Assembly (NCBI GenBank): GCA_048213135.1
Contig: PS015504.1
Span: 60,505-102,889 of the forward strand
Length of the DNA: 42,385 nucleotides
Source: Reclinomonas americana ATCC 50394
Lineage: Eukaryota > Jakobida > Jakobea > Jakobida
Reading direction: 5' to 3'
The notes beneath the pieces are model-generated. The model was not told the DNA's origin, did not search any database, and saw only the letters and a program-made list of their open reading frames with translations. Position numbers and translations under genes: made by a program. Shown here one piece after another: positions 30,001 to 41,585 of the stretch; position 1 is the first letter of the stretch, and each line of letters begins with the position of its first letter.

Positions 30001-33000
30001 GCAGCAACGAGGTATCCAACACCGAGCCACGCAATTGTAGCTGTCGAAAGCAAGTCGCACGTAAAGCATCAGCTGGCAGGAGGGCATGAAAAGACACCGC
30101 ATGTACCCGCAAACAAATCGGCTCACACAGCGAGTCGAATGCAATGTGCTCCTCGTGGTACGACACGCCATTGAAACGAATGTTTTGCACCTCCACCAGC
30201 GTCTTCATCTCTGTGCACTTCGTGTGAGCAGGCGAGAGCGCATGAGTGTACATGGCAGCCACACCAACGGAACCCTTGTCAGGCAGTGATGCGGCGGCAG
30301 CAGCTGTTGATGCGCTACCATGGCGACCTGGTAGGTGCATCCACGCGCATGAGTTCGCCCATACACCAGTCAGCATGAGGAGGACACACTCACCTGATCG
30401 TTTCACCGACTGAATGCCGCGCAGCGCATCGACCGTGTCAATGCTGATGCTCATGACGTCGTTCTTGTCGCTCTCATCGAGCACAAAGATCTCGGTGCCG
30501 CGCACGAGAATGTGGAACTCCAGAGCAGCTGCACACGCGTTGCTGTGTTTTAGTACGTGGCAACAAGAGCGCGATCGCCACACGTGAGAGACGAAACGAC
30601 TGGGCTTGCTCGTGGCTGTCTCCTCGTCCACCTCCGACGTCCCGACACCGTCAACATCAAACTCGGTGAAACGAGGTCTGCAGTAGTTTCTCTCTCGCCG
30701 TCAGTGACTGCTCCAACAAGAAAGGAACATGTGGACAAGCAGTCGGCGCTCACCGTGATGGTGGATCGTCCTCCGATGACATCTCATCATCAAAGTCCAA
30801 TGCATTCAAGCGCTCGGCAACGGCGGCCGCCATTGGCGTCGCCGGCGCGTGCAGCTGATGCAGTGGTGATAGTGGATCGCGAGCAGTTGGGTCTTGAAGG
30901 CGCTCCAGGAACTTGCCGGGATCGTCGACGATCTTTTGCACGCGCAACATCAACCTGCAATCAACGTCGTGGGGTTGAATAAAACAGCCGGTAGTGATTA
31001 ACACGGTCAAAAAAGACGCACTGTGTGACAGCTTCCATGGGCGCCACATAAAAGTGGTTGTCGCGACTGAGCAAGAAGCGCCCGAGCTGCACCGCCATCT
31101 CCCGCAGTCAGTCGAAACAGAAACAAACAACGCGAGTCCCCGGTCGTAAAGCACACTCACGCAACATGACCAATGTTGCTCGAATTGACACCCACGTGGA
31201 TCGAGTGTGCACGCATAAACAGCCGAACCGGCAGCACCTCCGGCGGTGCCTCGACCACAGACGACGATTCTCCAACTGCGTGGCACACCTGCTCTGAGAA
31301 AAACTGTGCAGATGAGAGGAGATATTTTTTCTGCAGACCCACCTCGCGCCACATCCGACGTAGGCGGCGGCGGTGGCGGCGGCGGCAGGGGAATCTCCAC
31401 ACGCACAGCAATCATGGGCTCCACTTCAAGTGGCAATGTGTCGCGACTGATGATCATGGTGGTGGAGTCGCTTGCCGCTGGAAGCACACAGCACAAAGGT
31501 GAGCTCGTGAACGGACGGCAGTGGCACAAGATAGGCGGCGCACACACCAGAGGATTCGGTGAACCAGCTGTTTTGCCGATGCGAGGCACGGTCGTCGGTC
31601 ATGCGCGAAAAGTAGCGCTCCAGGAAGCGGTGCTTGTTGGTGAGCAGCGCCGAGGCCGGCGACGGTGACTCGGGCGGGCAAAACACCTGTTCAATGGGGA
31701 AAGCAGGCAGAGAGGTGAGTCGTACGGTCACTGCGCCCGGCAAATCGGAGCGACACGCTCACCTCGACCGCCTGCAGCGTGGCCTTCAACACCATCAGCT
31801 GCTGCGCTGGCTGCACCTGCACGAGGACGTGTGTGTCGGACAGCTCGACGGATGAGAGCACTGCGGTGGTGCTGTGCAGTGCTGTGAAGGTATTCCGTCA
31901 GCAGTCAGACCACATTGTCGTCGAGCACAGCAACGCACAAGTGGAGAGTGTGGGTTCGCGTATGTCCACGCTCTGCTCCAGGGCCACTTTGATGCGGTGC
32001 AACGTGAACAGCGCCAGCACACTGCAACATTCGCACGCTGCGAGATGAGTGTGGTGGCCAGCACAACAACTCTGCTCAAGCACGCAACGGAGGGGCGATC
32101 GGTGGGGCGGCCGGCGGCGCGGTGGAACGTGGAGTGACTACCGGCGATCCTACCTCCGACTGCTGCTGTTGTTGTGCCTTCTGCTCCTTCTGCATCTTCA
32201 GGTACTGCTGCAGGAGCACTCGCACCACGTCGGGCGGCGAATCAAAGAAGGCATGCGCAAACTCGAACACTTGCAACAGCTGGTCTTGGCTGATGGAGAG
32301 CGCAATCTCCTCGACCCGTCCATACGCCACAATGGCAGGCGCCGTGGCGTGCATTGGCTGACATCATAGGACAATCCATATCAGCAGCATGTGACAAGGA
32401 GACGAGCCGACACAGAAAAGAAAACGTCCACACACCTCGAGGTTCATCAGCAGCTCCACATGCATATTGAGCGGAGCCAAGATGCGCTCCGGCAGCGAAA
32501 AGTAGGAGCTCTTGACGTCGATCTCGAAGCCATGAATGTCGAACTTGAACATGCGAATGTAGGGGATGCGGTGGGCGTCGAGCCCCGTAAAGTCGCCGAA
32601 TGTTGACGGGAACCGCGGCGCATCTTCCTCTGCTCGTGCGGAGCTCGCAGAAGACGGCGAATTGGGAGAGAGTGGTGGCGACTGTGGTGGCGTCCGTGCA
32701 GACGCCAGATCCACCACTGATGAGCGCTCAAACACACTCCGCGCCCCCAGCACCTCAAACGTGTCGGGTGCATCCCAGTTGTTCGTAATCACGACTGCAC
32801 GGCTTGTGTGAGTGACCAGCAACACCACCAGAGAGGAACGAGTGCATGATGCACGCAACTCTTGTCAAAGTGCATGCGCAGGATAACGCCGCTCGGGAAC
32901 GGAGCCGGAATGGAAATGGTGGGCGACACGACTTCCACACGCATGCGGAACGGATCCGACGGCAGCACGGGACCTTGAAAGTTGACGAGTTCCATTGGCG

Positions 33001-35593
33001 GCTTGAAATGGTTGGGAATGCACTCTGCCACACCATGCAAAGACAGAACAAGATAACGCACGTCGTAAGAAGGCTGGTGTGCACAAAGCAACAGTGGCAC
33101 CAGCGTCGGATCGCACCTTGGAAGAAGACCATGAGCCCGGAGATGACATCAGGGTGGATGTAAATGGCCGACGGCTGCAGCTTCATCTCGAGTTCGAGCA
33201 CTGGCGTCGGCGGCGGTGGCACGGGCAAGCGACTGATGATCTTCATGCGCAGGAACATGCTCTTGTGGTCGCGCGACATGAGCGCCACCGCCTCGGACGG
33301 ATAGGTCTCCGTGTCGGAGAATTGCGGCCACAGTCCTGTCGTGAGAGAGAGAGAGAGGTGAGTGGGGGAGTCGGTTGTGCAATGGCAGCACGTGGAGTGT
33401 GGCGCACCAGCTCGATACTCCTGATTCAACCAATCGGAGCCCTCCGCTGGCGCAAAGATGTGCGAAAAGTCCTGGTGATAGCGCGCGCTGGGGAAGTTCT
33501 CCTTGACACTGATGAATGGCAACGAAACCTGCATAACGCAACGAGGTTTCATCAACACAACTCGTAGACATACAGAGATGAAAAGGCGAGAGCACGAGAC
33601 CTGCACTTGCGTGTGCGACATTGGTGCATCCTCCTTGAAGACGAGACTGACGCGAATGTCGCTCGACACCAACGAGTAGGAGCGACTGTCGGCATCACGG
33701 CTGCCGTCGCTCAACGGCGACGATGCTGCAGGTGTGTGTGAACGGGACTGCATGAAAACAGGCAAGAAGGATGCAGGCAGTGCGACGCGACTCACCAATG
33801 TCGGAGACAGAGGCTCCGAATTTCGGCATCAGCTTGATGATCAACTGCGGCACAATCATGTTGATGACGACTAGCGGATGTGGCGGGACCGCCTGTGGCG
33901 ATGCAGACGAGCCACTGGCTCCACTGCTTGAGCCACCAACAGCGATGCCGGGGTCGGTGGGGCCATCCATGCCCACTGGCTCATCGTCCTGCGCGCACAC
34001 ACAACAAGACGAACTGCGTGTGAGTATGCACACGCCACTGCCTACTCTCTGCTGTTGTTGTTGCTGCTCGTACACGCACATCAGTGTCCTCGCCCAGCTC
34101 CTTGGCCAGCTCCTCCAGCTGCTCCGACGCGTCGTCCTCTTCGCTGCCATCCGAGGTCGCCGGCGGCACACCGCTCACGGCCGGCGCTGTAAGCCTCAGT
34201 GACGATTCGGCTCGCGCAGCTGCGGTCTGCGAACTGGCCGGAGCGGGTACATCGTCGCGGAAGATGCAATAGACCAGCCCAGATACCTGCCGTGCCAGAG
34301 TCAGCGCGCACGTGTTGGCTCTCTTGCGTGCAACCGCCAGCACTTACCGAGTGCAGCAGGGAGCGCAAGTCGAGAGATGTCACTTGAATGATGAGGTCAT
34401 CCAACGTGATGTTGACGTACACGGCTGTCGGCGTGCCACCAAGTGCTTTCTTGGTGATTGACATCTGGCGCATAGTCGAGGGTGAGCACACAGCACACGC
34501 TCAAGTGAGGTTACCGCGACACCACCACAACACCTTCATCATGCAGCTGAGGTTGCGCAGAATGTAGGACCGCTCGCCCACCGTCTGTGTGCCATACGAA
34601 CGCGCCATCGTGAACAGGCTGATGGAGCGCACGATTCCCTTCTTGTAAACGGTGATCTCTGGCACTCGCTTGTTGTACTTGGGCAGAGCCTGGTTCAGTG
34701 GAACCACATTCCATTCCGAGTTGGTCGTGAACATGGCAATCTCGTTCAGCTCGAGGCACAGCGCCGGTGGAGTCCTGCGACAGCAGCCGTGAACAACAAC
34801 AAAAGGCTGGAATGCACACGTCACAATTCACCAATCGCCTGTGGCCTCGGTGCGATACTGGCCGAGTGTGAACAGTCGAACGAGAATACTATTCACCTCG
34901 AAGCGCAGTCCGTCACCGATCCGATCACCGAACCCGTACTTGGCCAGTTTTGGCGGCTTCTTTGGTGGCTTCTTACTGCACACACGTGTACACAGGTGAT
35001 TGGATGCGCAACGTCAGTCACCATCCATGCGTAGGAAGCAGCTGCAGGGAGGCCGGCAACGAAACGTCGGGAACAGATGCGACACAAGATCCGGAGCCTC
35101 GACCAGCGTCTCCGGCTCCACCACATCCACGACGATCTGGTCGACGCAGATGGTGACGGGCTCGGAGCCGAGCTTGGTCACCGAACACTGCACGCATATC
35201 GCCGTGAGAAAGAGCGTGCGCGAGGAAGGAAAGCGCGCACGAACCTTGACGTGCGCTCGATTGATGAATGCACGAGCCAGCTTGATCTGTGGCAGTCCCG
35301 TCAGCGAGTTGATGGCGTCCACGTTCAGCTCTGCATCTCACGTGTGAGTGATGAGGTGAACACAGGAGAGCGAGTGAGAGAGAGAGAGAGGAGAGAGTGA
35401 TCGCACCAATGTTGGTCAACACGCCCTCGCCCTTCATCAACGACAGCGAGATCTGCTCTCGCGACCAGTTGACAATGAATGCCTTGAGGTACTTGGCAAA
35501 GATCTACCGCACCCACTTGCGTCAGCCGTGCGCATGCACACCACATACTTGCAATAACACAGCGACACCCACCTTGCTGATGATTGCCTCCAT
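27059..35593 (-). CDS. BLTP3/UHRF1BP1-like bridge lipid-transfer protein with PH domain and coiled coils
   Basis: Reverse-strand exon 1 (35593-35573) encodes MEAIISK; exon 2 (35503-35407) and exon 3 (from 35330) continue IFAKYLKAFIVNWSREQISL and KGEGVLTNIELNVDAINS. This is a chorein N-terminus of the UHRF1BP1 (SHIP164) type. The next exons match that family (KYGFGDRIGDGLRFEVNS, then VYVNITLDDLIIQVTSLDLRSLL), and a long beta-rich groove region follows to about 30 kb. Exons at 29.5-28.9 kb form a PH domain (GPVEFVDPVRKK, WYRSQK, YLYLFFASDEERSMWTQAL with the conserved Trp). The C-terminal 28.5-27.06 kb encodes coiled coils ending with EELARLRK and TAA. The role is lipid transfer at membrane contacts or endosomes, by family. 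About 30 short introns were seen, and not every border was fixed. One gene is favoured because no start or stop separates the parts. Confidence 0.82.
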
Positions 35594-36609
35594 GATTCAG
35601 ACTCTCTTTCTCTCACACGCACTTACAGACACACGCAGCGTGCAGAGACAGAGAGACAGCAACCACAGAGACACCACCCCTGTGCGGGAATCCACATGAT
35701 TGCAAGTGTGTGAGCAAATGGTTCCCGGCACATCGATGCCGAAATGCGATCACAATGCAGACTGACAACAAACCAGCGAGCAGCCAGTGAGCTCCTCTCC
35801 TCACCTCTCCTCTCCTCTCCTCTCCTCACGCACACGCACACACGCACACACCGCACAGACTTTTTTGCCGGTCTACTTGGACAATTGACCGACTGTAGCG
35901 GATGAGTCACCTGTAAGCGAGCGCGCCGCTGAAGGCAGTTTTCACCTCCTCTCGCGCACGCAGACCGGACAAACACACGCTGGAACATCTCTCTCACGCT
36001 CGCTTGNNNNNNNNNNNNNNNNNNNNNNNNNNNNNNNNNNNNNNNNNNNNNNNNNNNNNNNNNNNNNNNNNNNNNNNNNNNNNNNNNNNNNNNNNNNNNN
36101 NNNNNNNNNNNNNNNNNNNNNNNNNNNNNNNNNNNNNNNNNNNNNNNNNNNNNNNNNNNNNNNNNNNNNNNNNNNNNNNNNNNNNNNNNNNNNNNNNNNN
36201 NNNNNNNNNNNNNNNNNNNNNNNNNNNNNNNNNNNNNNNNNNNNNNNNNNNNNNNNNNNNNNNNNNNNNNNNNNNNNNNNNNNNNNNNNNNNNNNNNNNN
36301 NNNNNNNNNNNNNNNNNNNNNNNNNNNNNNNNNNNNNNNNNNNNNNNNNNNNNNNNNNNNNNNNNNNNNNNNNNNNNNNNNNNNNNNNNNNNNNNNNNNN
36401 NNNNNNNNNNNNNNNNNNNNNNNNNNNNNNNNNNNNNNNNNNNNNNNNNNNNNNNNNNNNNNNNNNNNNNNNNNNNNNNNNNNNNNNNNNNNNNNNNNNN
36501 NNNNNNNNNNNNNNNNNNNNNNNNNNNNNNNNNNNNNNNNNNNNNGCCGTTGCACACACACTGAAAGAGACGCGCTCTGTGCTAAACACAATTTGCTGGG
36601 TGTGCGCAG
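35594..36609. promoter_or_regulatory. Divergent intergenic region and gap before the coiled-coil gene
   Basis: From 35594 to 36006 there are CA- and CTCCT-type simple repeats (35796-35850) and no clear exon. Positions 36007-36545 are undetermined. The start of the plus-strand coiled-coil gene is probably in or near the gap. Confidence 0.45.
36007..36545. other. Assembly gap upstream of the coiled-coil gene
   Basis: Undetermined bases in the divergent intergenic region. The missing first exons of the coiled-coil gene may lie here. Confidence 1.
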
Positions 36610-39600
36610 AACGAGTGCGAGCGCCTGAGGAGACTAGTCGTCACTCTGCAGCGCGACCTTGCAGTTACTTCGCCGCCCCGGACACATCCAGCCCCTCGCC
36701 CCTTTTTTTCACACTCCCCCTCTCTGTCACCTGCGCAGGAGAAGCAACGTCGACTGCACGAGAACGGCGTGTACATTGAGGTGGCGAGGGCGAAGCTGGA
36801 CCGCAAGAACAAGGTCATCATGTACATTCGACGGACACTCTTCCAGGAGGTGGTGCGACTGCGTGAGGAACTGTACAAGCAGAGCAAGGCCGGCGGCAAC
36901 TACACGGTACGTAGAGCAAGGCGTTTGCATGTGTGTGTGGCCAGATGGGCTCACACACGCGACGGTGGCATGCAGAGCGAGTTCGAGAGCCTCTTCGACA
37001 TGGCGATGTTGATGGACGAGATCTCGCAGGGCGACGGCCCCGACCGCGCCATGTCGCCCGAGGCCAATGCCAACCTGATCGAGAAGCTGAAGAAGCAAGC
37101 CGACGCCAACAACCAGGCCATGGAGCTCAAGTACTCGGTGCTGATGGAGGAACTGAAGGAGGTATGCGCGAGGGTCCCTTGGCCACAGAGTGACGGGAGT
37201 TGTCCTCACCTAACTGTGTTGTAGAAATACGAGCGGCAGCTGTCTGATCTGGCCGCCGACATGGGCGAGGAGATCGCCAACCTGCGTGCTGATCGGGAGA
37301 ACGCCGAGATTCAGGCCGACTTGCGCGTCCGCCAGGCCATCGAGGAGGTGGAGAACGAGCTGGAGCTCGTCAGGAGGTGCGCGTCCACATGCACCGTGCG
37401 CACATCCATTGCCCTCCACTCTCCCTCTCTCTCACACGTGTGCACAGAGATGCCATTGATCGCAGCAGCATGATGGAGGCAGAGATGGAGGCACTGCAAA
37501 AGCGCAACGACGCCCTGAACGCGGACCTCGATCAAGCCATGACCAACTTGGCCGGCTACGACGAGCTGCAGGAGAAGCTTCGGCAGGCCGAGGAGGAGTT
37601 GAATGAGCACCGAGAGAGTGCGCAGGGCCGGCGCGCCGAGTTGGCACTCGCCGAGACCAAGCTTGCGCAGGATCACGAACAACTGCAGGCCTCCTTCAGG
37701 ACACTCCAGGCCACCCTCGACGACAAAGAAGCAACATTGGAGGAGCTCGAACGCAAATGCAACGAGCTCGACGTCAAGCACTCCGAGTTGTCGTACGAGA
37801 ACGAGCGGTGGACAGACTTGCGATCGTCGGTGGTGCTGGACGAGGCACAGAACCGATACATATGCCAGGAGCTGGTGGACTTGCGACGGCAGATCGCCGA
37901 CCTGGAGCGCACACTGCGTGACGAAAAGACGCTGCGCAACAAGCAGGCCAAGAAAATCATGTCCAAGGCCAAGGCCACTGGCGAAGAGGAGAATGGCCGG
38001 CGCTCCTCCACTTCGTCGGTCACCTCACCCAACTCGAGAGTTGCGTCGATAGTGTCTCACCCTGTGTCGGTGAGATCTCTGGCGACTCGCTCACCCTCGT
38101 TGCTGCGTACTGTAGGCCGGTACGCCAAGTGGCGCCTCTGCTGGTGGTGCTGTCGCAGAGACGGACGACAAGGAGACACAGACACAGGAGGTGACGGTGG
38201 TCGACGGAGGCCGAGTGTCCACGCTGGAGACTGCCAACAGAACACTGGAGGCCACAAAGAAGGCTCTGGAGCAGCACGCATCGACACTGGAGGAGAAACT
38301 CAACAAGGCCACGGCCGATGTCAATCGTCTGCAGCGACGCTTGGTGCAGGTGTGTGTGTGGTGGCAAGCGGTCGGGAGAGAGTGATGACGAGTGGTTGCT
38401 GACGACGATATGTATCCACAGGTCGGCGGCGAAGGAGAGCGCAAGTTCTTCTCCTCGCCAAGCTCCAAGGGCAGCCCGAAGAATGACACCTCCGCAGCCT
38501 CCGACCAGTACGCGGGCATGGAGGTGGCGCCACCCAACGACGAGCCCTTTGACGAGCGCGCGGCCTTCCGGCCACGCAAGGGCTCGTCGCCCAACAGTGT
38601 GCGTCAAGTCGACATTCACGGCCTCGGCAGCGACGACAGTGCCGGCATGTCGGACGACGCAGAAGAATCGAGTTCTCGCCAAGAGCGTCGCCGAAAGAAG
38701 CGACAAAAGGCGACGGCATTCAGGTGAGCGAACAATTGTTGTACATTATCCGGTTTTGGGCAGCAGCATTGATATCATGACGCGCACGCAGCAATATGGA
38801 TGTGTATGAGCGCATGATGCAACGCTCGGTCCAGTCGCGACAGCGCCTGGAGGAACAGCGCAGCCTGCACGCCGGCGAAGTCCGTCAGATGTGGGAGCGG
38901 CTGCTGGCGGTCACTGGCTACGGCAACCTCTCCGACGAGGTGCTGTCGCCCGAAATCGACAAGATGACGGTCGAGGCACTCGAGCTGGTCGGCAATGGCG
39001 GCTACGGCGGCCGCTCTGGGTTCGCTGGTGGTGCCACGAGCAGTGGGACCGAGAGCGATGGTGAGTATCCGCGGAACCGGCCGTCGCTGCAGGAACTGCG
39101 CGCCATGTATCATCGCCACCTGGCCGAGGCGATGCGCTCGCGATCGGTGAGTGTTCGAAAGAGAGTAAGAGGAGAAGGTGGACTGCACGAATATTGACCA
39201 CGGTGGGCGTGGGGGCAGCCGTCGTTTGCAGCTGCCTCCGAATCATTTTTGGCCGACCATGCGGGTGAGCGTGAATTCCTGCCGGCCAACTTGCGCGGCG
39301 TCCCCGGCGCCCCAGCCACCACCACCACCACGACTTCACAGTTGCTACTGGATGCATTGGCGACGAAGCGGTTGCTCGATAAGCAGACCGAGGAGGAGAT
39401 GCGCAGAGAGTACGAGCGGGACCACGGTCAGTGGGCGTCTCGCTGTCGATGTGATGCATCTTGTGCGAGTGCTGACAGTCGCAACCCACAGCTCCGATGC
39501 CGCCACCGCTGTGGGGCACACGCACACCGCAGTCGGTGTACTCGCTGATGAGCTCCACCGGTCCCCTCAACACCAGCGAGTTGAGTCAGTTGGCGACGAG

Positions 39601-41516
39601 CTCGCTGAACCACTCGTTGCACATTAGCAGCATGGGCGGACCGTCCGGCAGTCGCGCCTCTTCGCCACCTTCTCGCCCACCCGCCACGCACACGCACATG
39701 GCCAGCAGTGGCTCTGCCAGTGGCACTGCGTCGCGCTCCACGTCACCCGTGCGACAGCCGGTGGTCACTGTGCAAAACATGCCGCTGATGGCGCGCGACG
39801 GGTCGAACCCCGTGGCCCAGATGCTGCTCGGTCGCCAGTTCACCCACGAGAGCATTCGCGACGACGACGACATGGTCATGGACGACGATGGCGAAGGCGA
39901 CGCTGGCGGCATGCAACAGACAATCACTGGCTCGCACTTCTCGCCCATGTCGGTCGGCAGCAATGCCAGTATTGCGGTCGCGGCCGGCACTGGTCACAGT
40001 GGTCCAGTCACCGAGTTTGCGGCGGCTGTGGAGGCCAGTCGAAGGAAGCAACGGCCGGCCACCGCTCCGCACCGCTCGGTCGCTTCGGCGGATCTGCTCG
40101 ACATGGCGGCCAACGGCGGCGGCAGTGGTGGTGGTCCGATTATGACCGCGACAGCGGCACTCACGGCGGCTGGCGGTGTTTCCGGTGGTGGTGCCTCTGG
40201 TCTGGTCGACGCGGCGCTGGCGTTGCGCAAGCCTCGGCCGAGCACCGCGCAGTCGCTGCGCTCCGCCTCGTGGGCTCCGTACGGCGTCGTGTCATCGTCT
40301 TCCGGTGGCGCCGTGCAAGCCACCATTCCAGAGGGTGGTGCATCGCGCAGCACGGCCTCCGAGTCCGTCTCCAACTCGGTGGTGACTGCGAGTACCGGAA
40401 CTGGCACGGCATGGAGGTCAGTTGGCGCAGCGGTGGTACTCGTGGGAAGCAGACTCCTCACTTTGTTATTGCCACAGACGACCACAGAATGCTGTCGCCG
40501 GCGTCGGAAGCCTATCGCAGTCGTCCAGTTCGAACGACATGGCAGCCTCCATGCAGCTCGTGTCGGCCTCGCACGGCAAGTTCACTCGGCAGATGCGCGA
40601 CTTGCTGAACATGCAAAAGGCCGAGCGGCATCGCCAGATGCCCGCCGTCCGCAACGCACGCACCGCGAACGCCTCATTGTTCCGTGGTCGCGCACTTGTC
40701 AGGTATGGTTTTCTTGATGTGCACAGTCTGTCTTTCTTTCCGCTGATCACGGCGGTGATGCAGACCACTGTCGGCCGGGAAGAGAGAGGACGAGCCGGCA
40801 AGTGTTGCGGTACGACCGACCAGCTCGAAGAGCAACATGGACTGTTGCGTGCATCGCATCACGTGGCTGATATCTGTTTCTCTGAGATTTGCTGATCATT
40901 GCGATTGTGTGCATGCAGTGCATGCTGCTGGCCGCGGTCGGACACCCGTACTGCCACCAGCTGCAGACACTCCCACCAATCCAGCCGACCTCTTGCGCCA
41001 TCTGTTGCGTCCCTTCTCCTCCCCTCGGTGTTTGTTCGCCGTCTCACGTACTTTCCCTTTCCCTTTCGCAGCGAGGAAAATAGTCCGCCGAGTTCATTCA
41101 CGCTGACGCTCCGCAAGAAGCTCGAGCGACTGGAAGAAGGCGAGCGACAGCGTGAGGGTTCCACCAAGCTGCTGGCCTCCGATTACCTTCGGCGTGTCGT
41201 CGATGGTGATGAGAGTGGATCCGCGGTCAATGGATCGCTGGAAACCAGCCTGCAAGCCGATGTCATCAACCAGTACCTGGCGCAGAGCGAATCCACCCCG
41301 GTGCCACATCCTGCTGGCCGACCCCAACGCTCACTGAGTGTGGGCGCCCCCACACGAGGCTCCTCGGCCCCCATAAAACGAAGCCCCGACTTGCGTGGTG
41401 AACCCTGCGAGCCGGTGGAGGGTGGCGGCGTCGGTGTCGGTGGCCTCGATGTCACCAGTCCCTCCTCTCGCTTCGTGAACCGCGTGCGCTACGCCTCGCG
41501 GCAGCACATAAAATGA
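36610..41516 (+). CDS. Large coiled-coil protein of unknown family, 5' end missing
   Basis: Exons 36610-36663, 36739-36906, 36976-37161, 37225-37376, 37448-38039, 38116-38349, 38422-38723, 38792-39146, 39219-39426, 39492-40416, about 40479-40700 and 41072-41516 stay in phase, giving over 1100 residues. The first half is long heptad-rich coiled coil (NECERLRRLVVTLQRDL, KRNDALNADLDQAMTNL, ELERKCNELDVKHSEL). The middle has a Ser/Thr linker, a basic stretch RRRKKRQKATAF, and helical parts with VYERMMQRSVQSRQRLEEQ. The last third is Gly/Ser/Ala-rich low complexity, then a final helix LTLRKKLERLEEGERQ. No enzyme or motor domain was seen. A cytoskeletal or centrosomal/flagellar scaffold is an inference from architecture. 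Upstream sequence lies in or before the gap ending at 36545. Confidence 0.75.
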
Positions 41517-41585
41517 ATGACTTGTACTTGATAATAATGCAAGAAAAACAGGCGTCCTGTGTGTGTTCGAATTCATATCACTGCA

